From the NCBI GenBank assembly GCA_037043455.1, contig JAWPHD010011035.1, positions 23,506-87,505 on the forward strand: a DNA stretch of 64,000 nucleotides. The letters are read 5' to 3'. The position numbers were made by a program, and so were the translations under genes. The first letter of the stretch is position 1; each line of letters starts with the position of its first letter. The notes below the pieces were generated by a model that saw only the letters and a list, made by a program, of their open reading frames with translations, did no database searches and was not told where the DNA came from. This DNA is from Cyrtodaria siliqua (taxonomy: Eukaryota > Mollusca > Bivalvia > Adapedonta > Hiatellidae). This document shows positions 22,766-34,100 of the stretch, in pieces.

Positions 22766-22805
<40 letters not shown>

Positions 22806-22925
22806 TGTTGTTGTTATTATTATAATTACTATTATTATTAGTATTATTAGTATTATTATTGTCGCTATTAGTATCATTATTGTCATCATTATTATTAGTA
22901 GTAGTATTACTATTATTATTATTAT

Positions 22926-22957
<32 letters not shown>

Positions 22958-22974
22958 TCATCATTATTATTATT
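22720..22974. repeat. (ATT)n/(TAG)n compound microsatellite
   Basis: About 255 bp of trinucleotide repeats, mostly ATT with blocks of AGT, in the C1q intron. It produces long poly-Asn or poly-Ile/Val ORFs in several frames, which are artefacts. Confidence 0.95.
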
Positions 22975-23232
22975 ATGCCCCCGAAGGATAGCATGGTGGC
23001 ATATAGTAGTCGCACCGTCCGTCAGTCCGTCCGTCTGTTCGTCCGTACAATCGTGTCCGGTAAATAACTCTGACAATAACGAACGGATTTTCAAATAACT
23101 TGGCACAATTGCTCACTACAACAAATCGGTGTGTCGCTCATAAAATCCAGGTCCGTGGCTCCTAGGTCAAGGTCACACTTAGAGATTAAATGTCACTTCG
23201 GGGGCATTTGCCACTTACAGTGACATTTCTTG
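22975..23232 (+). mobile_element. Short dispersed element with TGCCCCCGAAG termini, copy 1
   Basis: It opens ATGCCCCCGAAGG and carries the inverted match CTTCGGGGGCAT at 23197-23208. It then ends GTGACATTTCTTG. The interior has GTCCGTCC-type repeats, AATAACTCTGA, TTCAAATAACTTGGC and CAGGTCCGTG. A reverse-strand copy lies at 62882-63110. It is non-coding and sits in the C1q intron. Confidence 0.75.
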
Positions 23233-23532
23233 TTACTATTATTATTATTATTAGTAGTAGTAGTAGTAGTAGTAGATAAATAAGCCTCGCATTTAAACTA
23301 TCAAGTAGCAAGATAAGCCATGCTTCCGCTCCTCTTACCGAACTCCCCGTGTGTACCCCGGGTTGCCACGTAAATGGTTTGGAAAAACTATCAACATGGC
23401 TCTGTTAGACCGCATAGAGCTATCAACCGCATAGAGTTATGCGAACGAGTTTTCGCATAGACCTTCCATGGAGCTCTATGCGAACGAACGTTTCCACGTT
23501 CTTTCTTACATTCTATAACTAAAACGCTAATC

Positions 23533-24360
23533 CATCAGGGCTCCCGTTACCATAAACTTCGTAAAACCTTTGCAAAATTGTATTATCGTAACCCTGATCC
23601 TCTTTCCAAATATAAAAGTAATTTAAGAACTCTTCTGCGACATTCACAACCTGACTTCTATGGTGACGTCATTTACAAACTTCGTAAGATCCTTGGTTAT
23701 GATCACTTTTATACTATCTTTGTTAAACTTGTTAAGAGGTTTATAAAAAGAGATTATGACCCTATCATTTTGCAACGCACTGCATGATAAGTGACCCATT
23801 TACAGTTCGCCACTATGCTTTCCTCTTTAATTGTGCGATGACCGGACAAGCTGTGGACCCTATGATGACGCCTACCTAAAGCCCAAAAGGACGGTGACGT
23901 TTGATGTTTGTCTGCAATCTTGTTTTGTCGTGCCCTCAATGGTTTATTCTCTTGTTGCTCTGGCTTCTACCAAGTCATTGAGTAACTTCTTTGTGGCTTT
24001 CAATGCTATTGTTTTTTGTATTTATATATACACGAGCATCTTTGTGTTTTACTTATATTGCCTGTTAATGCTGCCTTGTTGGTTATACAATAGTTCATGA
24101 CGGGGATTTCTTTGTTTACACTGTCCCGTTGTATTGGGATGACAGTAGGGTTAGTTGGTGCACCCTAGAACCTGGTTTAAACCCCCCAGCGGTCTTTTTT
24201 GACACTGACCGTTCCGATGCGGTATCCCTATTGTCAATCCTGTTTGTGTTTGTGACATCATATTCCTTTATTTCTTATTAATATTGCCATTCATGATTGT
24301 CGTTGTGTGTGTTTTGGGGTTAACTGTGTTCTGTGAAAGCTGCATTTCCTGTTCGACGTG
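23533..24360 (+). pseudogene. Penelope-like RT, copy D: C-terminal end plus 3' tail
   Basis: It starts inside the C-terminal domain (GSRYHKLRKTFAKLYYRNPD). It continues LSKYKSNLRTLLRHSQPDFY, then GDVIYKLRKILGYDHFYTIF and KRFIKRDYDPIILQ. The 3' tail runs to about 24360 and includes GGGATGACAGTAGGG, GGTGCACCCTAGAACC and GGTTTAAACC. All RT catalytic motifs are absent. It is inserted in the C1q intron in the gene's sense orientation. Confidence 0.8.
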
Positions 24361-24399
24361 TATACTTATTTTAATATGCTGCTGCTCTGTAGTTTAGCA

Positions 24400-24490
24400 G
24401 GTGTGGAAGTGCTAGGTGCATTCTCCATAATTATATCTCAATTTACTGGAGGTCGAGATTTAGTTCATTCCAGTTGGCGTCATATAACCT
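24400..24490 (+). mobile_element. SINE 3' fragment
   Basis: The sequence from GCATTCTCCATAATT to GGCGTCATATAACC parallels 59.77-59.86 kb (CGTTCTCCATATTTT to GGCGCCATATAACC). The tRNA-like head is absent. Its end grades into the 37-bp minisatellite. Confidence 0.5.
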
Positions 24491-24494
24491 TCTT

Positions 24495-24716
24495 TGTGAT
24501 AGTATGACGTACAGGCGGTCCACTCCATTACTGTGATAGTATGACGTTCAGGCGTTCCACTCCATTACTGTGATAGTATGACGTACAGGCGGTCCACTCC
24601 ATTACTGTGATAGTATGACGTTCAGGCGTTCCACTCCATTACTGTGATAGTATGACGTACAGGCGGTCCACTCCATTACTGTGATAATATGACGTACAGG
24701 CGGTCCACTCCATTAC
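24495..24716 (+). repeat. 37-bp minisatellite, six units in A-B-A-B-A-A order
   Basis: TGTGATAGTATGACGT begins at 24495 and repeats every 37 bp. Units alternate between ...TACAGGCGGTCC (A) and ...TTCAGGCGTTCC (B), so the array expanded partly as a 74-bp dimer. The unit start resembles the end of the SINE fragment just before it. It is located in the C1q intron about 175 bp before the acceptor. Confidence 0.92.
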
Positions 24717-24890
24717 TGCTGGACAATTATTATGAAAGTATTCCTCCTTTTAGTTTACATTAGAGAAGACACAACAAATCCTACTAAAGTAACAGTGACA
24801 TTGATTTGACAGTGTATTTAAGGACAAACATTTGATTTCATTATGTTGCCTATTTTGTTAAAATCAATCATTGCTTGTCTTTATTTACAG

Positions 24891-25303
24891 GAACTAGAAC
24901 AGCCGATACCGCTGCAATAAAAGTAGCATTCTTTGCTAATAATGCCCGAGACATCGTGTACGGCGCAGGACAGACGATCGTGTTTGAAAACGTTATCACT
25001 AACGTTGGAAATGGGTATAATGCTATGCTTGGGACGTTCACCACTCCAATTGCTGGGACATACGTCATCTATACAACGATTTCTGCCAAAACCGGGAAAA
25101 CTCTTGGTATTTACTACGCTGGTATCATGGTTAATGGCGTTCAACGAGCGCAACTTCTGACTAAACCATTTGAACAGTCGACACAGACAGTTATTATGCA
25201 ACTGGAAAAGGAAAATGTTGTTCAAATTAAGAATATCGTAGCCGGCAACGAAATTATATCTGCTGATTCATCGAACTTTGGTGGGTTTTTGCTTCATGTT
25301 TGA
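24891..25303 (+). CDS. Secreted C1q-domain protein, exon 2 (globular C1q domain)
   Basis: It follows a good acceptor (TTGTCTTTATTTACAG) and encodes residues 50-186 with the stop at 25301-25303. The whole exon is one C1q/TNF-like jelly-roll domain. VAFFANN starts strand A. IVFENVITNVGNGYN is followed by FTTPIAGTYVIY, the conserved F-x-x-P-x-x-G-x-Y block. YYAGIMVNG is followed by VIMQLEKENVVQIKN, and the domain closes with FGGFLLHV. The C1q domain is of usual length (about 135 residues). No collagen region is present, as in many bivalve sghC1q proteins (secreted globular head only). It probably forms trimers outside the cell. No frame damage was seen, so the gene is likely functional. Confidence 0.9.
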
Positions 25304-25398
25304 TTCAGGGGAGATAAGATGAGTTTATTGTGGGGTATCTAGAAAGATAATTAGTTTAAACATATTCTAGAAAGATAATTGGTGCCAATTTAGATATA

Positions 25399-25404
25399 AA
25401 TAAA
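25399..25404 (+). terminator. Polyadenylation signal of the C1q gene
   Basis: AATAAA lies 96 bp after the stop codon. A second AATAAA at 25581-25586 could serve a longer 3' UTR. Neither site has been shown to be used. Confidence 0.5.
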
Positions 25405-25610
25405 AAACTTCATTTTTCTGTTTCTGTAATTCAGTTTCATGTGCATTGAACTGGGATGCACATTCTCCTGTTGTTTAAATATTGTGCATGAAACGTTTTG
25501 GGTGTTTTTTGTATTATTTATTACATCACAAACATGAAGGCATACTGCGGTTATATTTTTATCAGTCGTATATATAATTCAATAAAAGTGTATTTGGGTA
25601 AATAAAAAAA

Positions 25611-25860
25611 GATCACAAAACATGACTTTATTAGAGCTTTAAAACAAATAAAATTATATTCATGATGATTTATACGGCAAAATCTAGTCGAGGCGTCGAG
25701 TATTCTAGACCAAACTATTTCATTAACTGTTAAGTAACCGGACGGTTCATGGGGTATAATTTAGTGCATGCGTAAATTGAATATGAAACTGAAACACGTT
25801 ATGGTGGTTCGACTCGTATTTGGATTGACACCCATCATTTAATCTGATCGCCTCCAGCCC
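25611..25860 (+). repeat. Dispersed repeat R1, copy 2
   Basis: Collinear with 4852-5100: GATCACAAAACA, a TGATGATTTATAC block, GGCGTCGAG, CCAAACTATTTCATTAAC, and GGTTCGACTCGTATTTGG near the end. Non-coding. Confidence 0.65.
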
Positions 25861-25865
25861 CTTAA

Positions 25866-25993
25866 ACAGACTTAGCCGCCAAATAACGGCAAAATTACAA
25901 TAAAATCTATTTATCCAAACTATATCCAGGTGTTCAGGTCAAAGAATAATGTATATGTGCCGATTAAACGTAAAGGTGTATTCAAGGGTTCTT
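25866..25993 (+). repeat. Dispersed repeat R2, copy 1
   Basis: It shares AAATAACGGCAAAATTACA, GTTCAGGT, GTATATGTGCCGATTAAA and GGTTCTTAAAATACCCGT with 61958-62095, in order. It follows R1 directly here. Confidence 0.7.
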
Positions 25994-26224
25994 AAAATAC
26001 CCGTAAATACAAATGTGTACAAATTATTGAAACTGCAATCCAGAACTAACCCGCATTACTTACATGTATCAATGGTGAACTGAAATGACTGCTCTTTATA
26101 CATGACATTAAATATTACGTTAAACAGTAAAATATGTTTGTTTACATGTAAAGTCCTTGTTACCGATTATCGATAATTAATTAATCCTTATAATTCTATG
26201 GGGTGCCGTTTTACTGTTTATTCA

Positions 26225-26712
26225 CTCCGATAGCAGATAGCAGATATATCATTTATGAATATTCATAAATTAATTATGGATATTTATTTATGTATATCTT
26301 ATATTCGAATTATGGATATTCATAATTCACATCATTTATCGATATCTCCTATTCGATTTATGATTATCCATAATCACTTGCAGATATCATTAAAACATAT
26401 TATGGATATTCATAAATGAATATAAGATATCCATAAATGCCCGTGAATTAATGATATCCATAATTAAGTTTATTTTATTACGAGGGTATTTATTATATGG
26501 GATCAGCTCCACGGAGGAATAAACTGATATATATTATAGATATCTATAATTCCAAGCGACTTGTAGATATCTTAAATTGATATATTGATACGTTAAACTC
26601 GGTTATAAGAGATACATATTTTCACTGAATTATAGATATCCATAATTCATTATAAATTATCTATAAATCGATTTATATAGATATATTAAGATCCAATTAT
26701 GAATAAAGCGAT
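26225..26712. repeat. Cluster of GATATC/GAATATTC-centred palindromes
   Basis: About nine near-perfect short palindromes occur within 0.5 kb. Examples are ATTTATGAATATTCATAAAT, TTATAGATATCTATAA, and several ATTATGGATATTCATAA or GATATCCATAAT variants. Spacing is irregular, so this is not a simple tandem repeat, and no ORF crosses it. Function unknown. Confidence 0.8.
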
Positions 26713-28559
26713 ATCCATAAAAAGTGAATAAATAGCAAAACAAATGTTAATTATCATGCTTTAAAGAGTTTTCCAACAAATTTTATACTTTGTATACATT
26801 ATTTCTTAATCATGCAGCCAATTCCATAAGTAAGACGCGTTTAACTGGATCCCAACACAGTGCATTTGTAGTATGTTGGCCTATATGAGTAAAGTTTACT
26901 GGGCCGTTCCGAACAGGAAGTTGTCAAGTTAAAAGTCACTTTTTAATGAAACACAGACATTTGCCCATAAAAAGGTGTACTCAACCTGGTACGTTGACCA
27001 GTTGTTTTTCTTGCTTTTTTTAACTTGAGTGGTGTCATCCATTGCTCTGTTTTTGGGCTTTCAATTCAGAGTTTGGACCAGATTTACCCTCTGTTTTGGG
27101 CTTTCACTTCAGAGTTTGGACCAGATTTTCCCTACTCTTCCTCATCACAAACTGCCATATTTTGATATTTTGGTGACAGTCTTGTCTAATCGCTGCACAT
27201 AAATTTTCAGACTCTATATATCTCACCTGCAACAACAATAAATATATCTGTCAGCAATTATCAAAACTATTTTAAACCGAAGAACACACTACAACTTTAT
27301 ATGGCGCAAAAAATATCCTTACGTGGTTACGTGGGAGGTAACTGTTTAGCGAGACCTTAATACTCCAGTATAGCAACCTCCTCTCGGTAATCGTTTTTTA
27401 ATTTATTGCGCTGCCATCAGGCAGTGATATTTGTATTTTTTGTTTATAATAATAATTAGTTTTGATCATGGGAGTTTTTTTTTCTATCTATACACTAAAG
27501 AGTATTTGTTGATACGGTAATGTCGACAAATACAAATGCTTGCTAGAGTACGTAACGTGAACCAGGTTGCTCGGCATGATTATACCAAAGAAAAAATACA
27601 ATAAGTATTTTATAACGTCTTATTGAATATATGGTAGTTACATTCCTCCAATAAATATGATCATTTAGCCTCTTGAACCTTTACCTGATAGCTAGCCTGA
27701 GTAGTTATGTGATTTCGGAAATGAATTGTCAACCGTGACCAAGCACTTTGCGTGCTAACGCTAGTACATTACAGTTTTATTGGCCAGAAATGGTACGATG
27801 TGTTAACATAATAGATGAAATCGTAATAGGCTGGTTCTCAAGCACAGTAGTATACTTCAAAGTATAGCAAGGAACCAGTTAATTATAATTAGAATTGCGA
27901 TAAGAAAATAGTTTTCAAACATAATAATCTGAAATAAAGTCATCATCGTTTGCATTAGTGCTTTGCAGGAACAGGACATAATTACGTTCACGAACATGAC
28001 ACAATTATTTACTGAATAAAAACAAGAATGTCGAATTCAGTACTAAAAAAGTAGTACCGCTTCGTGGGTTTGAACTCGGAGCCCACACTTCAATTACTAT
28101 CGCATAATATATAGAAAACGTAATGTTCTAATGGATGTGAAATGAAGCAGAAAATGATCATATTGCGGTCCCGATTCATGTACAGTCAATAAATAAAACC
28201 TTTTATTTTCAAACTCGAAAATTCATTATTCGTCGGCCGAAGCCGAAGAATATGTTTGATAAGTGTCACTGGAAGGAGAAGTAATTAATGGAGAACCATT
28301 ATTATTTTCCTTCTTTACTAAGTTGGGCAAATAATATTGAATAACTTTGTGTTTGGAATATAAATGCTGATTTAACACTATAAGAGGAGTCAGGGCTTTG
28401 TCAAGGTAAGTTTATCGATTATACGCTACATTTATCGATTTTTTACTACGCTTATCGTGGCGGTATGCGAGAGGCCTCAATGTACGGTACACCCATCTAC
28501 ATTGCAAACGGACATGATGTATCCATGTTTTACTAAATTATTATATATTTTATATTACC
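26713..28559. other. No gene recognised
   Basis: AT-rich. The only structures seen are a 45-bp direct duplication at about 27046-27133 (GGGCTTTC...CAGAGTTTGGACCAGATTT twice) and a small hairpin around 27832-27879 (CTGGTTCT with GGAACCAG). Confidence 0.5.
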
Positions 28560-29215
28560 AGAAAGCCAAATAAATAACCTTTCTAATGGTGTAATTTTAT
28601 TCCAAATAACTGTTAAATAAATAGGCAAAATCTCGAGTTGGAACTGAAATATATCGCATTTTTTCGTACATCACCGTGTATTTATTGGTTTGGTCATCAA
28701 ACATTTATTGTTTAATACATATTTAAATAAGATGCATGGTTAGAAAGCCATATAAATAACCTTTTAAATGGTGTAATTTTATTCCAAATAACGGTTAAAT
28801 AAATAGGCAAAATCTCGGGTTGGAACTGAAATATATCGCATTTTTTCGTTACTTAAAGTGTTTTCGCACATCACCGTGCGTTTATTGGTTTGGTCATCAA
28901 ACATTTATTGTTTAATACATATTTAAATAAGATGCATGATTAGAAATCCTAATAAATACCTTTTTAATGGGGTAATTTTATTCCAAATAACGGTTAAATA
29001 AATAGACAAAATCTCGAGTTGAAACTGAAATATATCGCATTTTTTCTTTTCTTAAAGTGTTTTCGCACATCACCGTGTGTTTATTGGTTTGGTCATCAAA
29101 CTTTTCTTAAAGTTTATTATTTAATACATATTTAAATAAGATGCATGGTTAGAAAGCCAAATAAATAACATTTCTATTGATTTGTTATTTCGAACAATTT
29201 CTTCAAAGGTTAAAA
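28560..29215. repeat. Satellite-like tandem repeat, units of 182-209 bp
   Basis: AGAAAGCC/AGAAATCC starts at 28560, 28742, 28942 and 29151. Units share GGTGTAATTTTATTCCAAAT, AAATCTCGAGTTGGAACTG and CATCACCGTG. Unit lengths differ through small insertions such as CTTAAAGTGTTTTCG. There are 3.3 copies. Confidence 0.9.
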
Positions 29216-30087
29216 TGGACGAGGAGATCTCGAGTCGATAAATAACAAGAGGTCAATGACCTTGAAGCTCTACTGATTGATTTTGATTTCAGGAAGTAGT
29301 GACTACAAACTTGTTTTTTGAAAATTTATTTCTAGCCGTGGCGGCCATCTTGAATTTCCAGCCAACCCGAAATTTTGCTAGGATCAATTACACATCAAGA
29401 GCAACACTCCTGTGAAGTTTCATGAAAATAGAGGAGTAGTCGCTACAAGTTTTCATTATATAACTCTATGTAAACAAAGATGGCCGCTGACAGCCATGTT
29501 TAACATCGAATCAAAACGATTTTTTACAAGGATCAACTTCATGTCATGCTGATCATGTTAGAAAAAGTCCCATATCAATATCACTTATAGTTTGCTAGGA
29601 TCAATTAGACATTAAGAGCAACATTCCTGCAAAGTTTCATGAAAATCCGTCCAGTAGTTTCAGAGGAGTAGTCGCTACAAGTTTTCATTATATAACTCTA
29701 TGTAAACAAAGATGGCCGCTGGCAGCCATGTTTAATGTCGAATCAAAACGATTTTCTACAAGGACCAACATCATGTCATGCTGATCATTTTAGAAAAAGT
29801 CCCATATCAATATCTCTTATAGTTTTCAAGAAGTAGTCGCTACAAACTTGTTTTTTAAAAACCTATTTTTAGATTTGGTGGCCATCTTGGATTTCACATC
29901 AACATGAATTTTTGCTAGGATCAACTAGACTTCATTGGCAACATTTCTGTAAAGTTTCATGAAAATCCATTCAGTAGTTTCAGAGGAGTAGTCGCTACAA
30001 AAAAAAGTTTACGGACAGACAGACGGACGACGGACGCCGCACCACGGCATAAGCTCTGCTGATCTCTGATCAGTCGAGCTAAAAATA
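29216..30087 (+). mobile_element. Pearl-like element with tandem core, ACGG microsatellite and hairpin end
   Basis: Core segments repeat: TCGCTACAAGTTTTCATTAT near 29442 and 29671, GATGGCCGCTG near 29480 and 29711, and GTCATGCTGATCAT near 29544 and 29775. Each lies about 230 bp from its partner. After the last core come GACAGACGGACGACGGACG and a terminal hairpin AGCTCTGCTGATC, loop, GATCAGTCGAGCT, then AAAA. The end matches the element at 7.6-8.2 kb. This is the layout of bivalve pearl-type elements. No protein is encoded. Confidence 0.65.
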
Positions 30088-30296
30088 AAAGCGTTGCCGC
30101 AATCAACAGGCGGTTCATTTGTTGTCTAAATAATGTTTATGGGGATAACAATACAGTATATTTAAATGATTTAAGTGAGCAAAATTAAATTATCTTTCTA
30201 TTTTTTCTATAGATGTTTGTTAACAACAACTGTTAAAACCTCGATTGCATTGTGTGAACAATTAAGAATCGTGTGATTAATGTATTCTATTGGCAT

Positions 30297-30510
30297 AACA
30301 ATCGATCGAGTAATTAACAAACACACATTTATCAATAAAAGAAGTAAGACCGGCAAACGTGGTAATTAATGATAATTCTAACAACACATAATTAATGTTT
30401 GTTTGTTTTCTTCTCGGTTTTAAAGTCGGCTGATTTAGACTTTTAATCAGCTAAAATTGTTGACAAAATCGAAATGCAATTATTGTAAAATGCTCTCATT
30501 TCAAAGTTGC
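30297..30510 (+). repeat. Direct repeat flanking the zinc-finger exon, left copy
   Basis: AACAATCGATCGAGTAATTA begins at 30297 and the matching AACAATCGATTGAGTAATTA at 30928. Shared further blocks are GGCAAACGTGGTAAT, TTCTTCTCGGTTTTAA, GTCGGCTGATTTA and TTGACAAAATCGAAATGCAA. The left copy ends about 30 bp before the ATG of the finger exon, so it would contain its promoter or 5' UTR. Confidence 0.8.
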
Positions 30511-30538
30511 TCGTTCACATGTGTGTTCGCATTCAAAT

Positions 30539-30809
30539 ATGGCATACGGGAAAAGCGATTTTGTTAATGTTGATGATCTAGATCTGGATATGTTGTTAGG
30601 CGAGTTTACCGCGAGTGAATTTGAAATGTCGGACGATGATGTGGCAACTGTCAGTTCATGTTCTGTAAAACAACCCAATTTGCTTAAAGGTGCTTCAAAA
30701 CCACCTAAACCTAAAACTTATATGTGCGATGAAAGCGACAAAAGTTATGCTTCAATTTCTGGAACAAGGGGACATCTAAGATCAAAACACGGAAAGCAGG
30801 ACGTGCTAG
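30539..30809 (+). CDS. First exon of a zinc-finger-like protein (degenerate C2H2)
   Basis: An open exon of 90 codons from ATG 30539, ending G before GTACGTACAC (a phase 1 donor). The N-terminal half is acidic (VNVDDLDLDMLLGE, then FEMSDDDVATVSS). It is followed by a KPPKPK linker and a single finger YMCDESDKSYASISGTRGH, continuing LRSKHGK. Spacing is that of C2H2 (C63, x2, residue 66, x12, H79, x4, H84), but residue 66 is Ser where the second Cys should be. An earlier in-frame GTG at 30521 was not used as start. No following exon was recognised downstream: LINE-B occupies 31.2-34.4 kb. It may be a gene fragment or a host-like exon carried by a repeat. A nuclear role is only implied by the finger. 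Confidence 0.5.
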
Positions 30810-30927
30810 GTACGTACACAAACTGTTTTTGCAAAATATTATGTTTTTACTAGTCCGGACAATGTAAAGCAGATTCCAGTTTTTAACCTACATAATTGTA
30901 AGGAGCCATAGAACATGTTTTGTGTTT

Positions 30928-31145
30928 AACAATCGATTGAGTAATTAACAAACACGCATGTATTAATAAAAAAATAATAACACTGGCAAACGTGGTAATG
31001 ATAATTCGAACAACACATTATTTGTGTTTTTTGCTTTCTTCTCGGTTTTAAGGTCGGCTGATTTAAATTAGTATTTTAATCAGTTAAAATTGTTGACAAA
31101 ATCGAAATGCAATGATTGTAAAATGTTCTCATTACCAAGTTAGTT
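30928..31145 (+). repeat. Direct repeat flanking the zinc-finger exon, right copy
   Basis: Partner of 30297-30510 at an offset of 631 bp, with several small indels. No ATG-finger exon follows; about 20 bp later the 3' end of LINE-B begins. This could be a truncated tandem duplicate or the second terminal repeat of a unit. Confidence 0.75.
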
Positions 31146-31164
31146 GCAGCAAAACGTAATTGTA

Positions 31165-34100
31165 TGACTTTTAGACTTTAATAGACTTTAATAGTTTATT
31201 ATAGTGTCACATATAAAAGTTACAAACATATGCAAATATTACACAAACAAACTTTTATACCCGGCCGTAATAACGACCTATGAGACACTTAAAACACATA
31301 TATTTCAAATCAATAATCTCATTATATCTACACTATAAATGTATATACATTATAAAAATTCCATCATCAAATGTGCAGCTGGACGGTTTTGTTCAGTCAG
31401 AGTTAATATATAATACAACAACTGATTATATGTACTATCTCTAGATAAATAAGTATTTACATTTAATATATATACTAGTATAATACTTACATTTAATATT
31501 TATTACAGTATGTAAAACAATTACTTAAAATGTGTAAAAGACTTATACTTAAAATATCTGGTAAAAAAAAAAATTAAATCTGGATAGCCGTGACTGCACA
31601 AACACATGTATTTAAATGTTAAAATTGTATATACTTATCTCTCTATATATGCACACATATATTCACACATATAGAAGTAGTGAATTTAAAAGAGCATTTA
31701 TGTGTATTTAATGTATTTATATATATAATGAGTAAACTGTGATTCAGTTAAAATATTATTCGTTCATAAAGCTAAAACTCGCCTTTTATACATTTTAAGA
31801 AGTAGGTTTGCTAACTTGTACTGTAAAGAATCACAGTTCATCAGAAAAATTAATTTTTCTATAGACGAACAATTTAAAAATCTATTATCTAACTGGCTTG
31901 CAGTATTAAAAAGATCATATCTCAGATCTGAGTAAAAATCACAGTCGACTAAAAAATGAGTTTCATCCTCTGTACTTGACTTGGTACACAATTTACAAAG
32001 TCGTTCACTAACAGGTGTTTTCGGTCGAGCATATCTCCCTGTTTCTATTGCTAAGGGCAGATTGCAACTTCTAAATTTAGCAAGAATGCGTCGATGGCCC
32101 CTACTTGATTACACTTTACATAATAATCAGTTTTAAGTTCTGTCTTATACTTTCTATACGTTCTTAATTTATTACCATTTTGACAGTTTTTTCCATCACT
32201 CATTAGTTTTCCAAACCATACATTTTTATCTTCTTGGTTCAGGTATTCACGTATCTTACGTACACAGACACTTGCATTTGGATTTATACATATCATATAT
32301 TCTGCAGAATATGTGCTTTGAATAAACTTTAGAATTTTACTTTCCCATGACCTTGATTTATTCAAAGACCATTCATGCACTCTACGTATTATTCTATGTT
32401 CTGGCATATTTTTTATTCTGCACCATAATCGAACCGTTTCAATTTTCTGTTTAGTGCCGCAAGACTCCCACCCTAGATCTCCCCTGGCGGAGATATTTGA
32501 GCAGTATTGTGTAACTCCCAGAAAATATCGTCCTGCTTTATTTAGAACAGTTTCTATTTCACTGAATTTATTTTGACCCCATATACCAGAACAATAGAAT
32601 AATACGGGCTCAATAATGGATTCAATCATTTTTGTATAAACACTGAAAGTCATTCCACCAGCACATATAAATTTAGTATATATTGCACCAAGAGCTCTAC
32701 TTGCTGACTTTGCTACCTCTTTAATGGACAGTTTCATATCAAGATGATCATTGAACCAAAATCCAAGGTATTTATAATTACAGTCGAAATCAATGTCTTT
32801 AGTTCCACATTTGAATTTAAAATCCGATTTATTTACATGTTTGGATCTAAAATGCAACACCTTGGTTTTTGTCTCGTTGATGCACATGCGCCATTTATTA
32901 CACCATTCACTAACTGTATCTCACATTCTTTGCATATCAATTTCGTTCTCAGCTAAAATTATAATATCATCAGCATACAATAGAATAGCTAAACATAGTT
33001 CATCAGACAGTGTTACCCCACACTTTAAATCATTTATGTCTTTGGCTAAATCATTCACATAAATAGAAAATAAAGTTGGCGAGAGAACACACCTTTGTTT
33101 TACTCCTTGTTTTACATCAAACCAATCTGTTTCATATTCATTTATTCTGACAGAGCATGACACATCAACATATAGCGAGTGTATGGCATTCAATATTTTA
33201 CCATGAATACCCAAAGTCATGAGTTTGAACCAGAGGCAATCTCTTTGAATAGTATCGAATGCCCTTTTATAATCTACAAAACAGACAAACGTCTCTTTGT
33301 TGACTATCTTTCTATTGTTAACAATAGTGTACAATGTGTATATATGATCCAGACAACTTCTGTTCTTTCTAAAACCATTTTGTCCATCATCTAACAAATT
33401 ATTTATCTCAAGCCAGTGGGTTAAGCGTTTATTCAAAATGTGAGCATAAATTTTGCATGGAATAGACAATAACGCAATAGCCCTATAGTTCAATGGGTTA
33501 TTTGCTTCGTTTCCTTTAAATATCGGACTTATAATACCCTTGGTCCATTCTGTTAGAACCACCCCTTTGTCAAAAGCATATCTCACAATTTTGAACAAAA
33601 TATCAACACACGTTTCATTTCTTAATATTTCAGCAGGTATTTGATCAAAACTGAAGCTTTACGTAATTTTGCGTTGTAAATTGACAGTTTAACCTCGTCT
33701 CTAGAAATTGGCAAATTTAGAGTTGTGCTGTCAGGTTTGGGAAATATTGGGTTGTCTGGATTTTTGGTGAGTTCTCTAATATTTTCCAAATGCGTATCAT
33801 CAAAGTTTGAACCTTCAGGAATACCGTTGAACAGAGAATCATATTCTAGTCTCCATTTATTCAACACACTTTGTTTATCATTTATGATGTCACCTTGGTC
33901 TGTTTTAATTTCCCATGGAATATTTAGTTTTCTATCATTTGCAACACCTAGTTTACCTATTTTTTTCCAGAAGTCTCTAGTGCTTTCAGTGCTTTTAAGA
34001 TCTTGTTCGAGTTTATTTTGTTCATCAATTTGATATTTATGCTTACATTTTCTGTTACTTTTATCAAACAATTTACGTGCAACACAATATTCTTCCCTAA

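Noticed and set aside
22859..23098. Ser/Val-rich ORF running into PSVSPSVCSSV
   Set aside because: Microsatellite plus GTCCGTCC tract of the TIR element; not a gene.
22651..23106. 151-residue Asn/Thr-rich ORF and companion Ile/Val-rich ORFs
   Set aside because: Translations of the (ATT)n/(TAG)n microsatellite in different frames, inside the C1q intron; no biased codon choice beyond the repeat.
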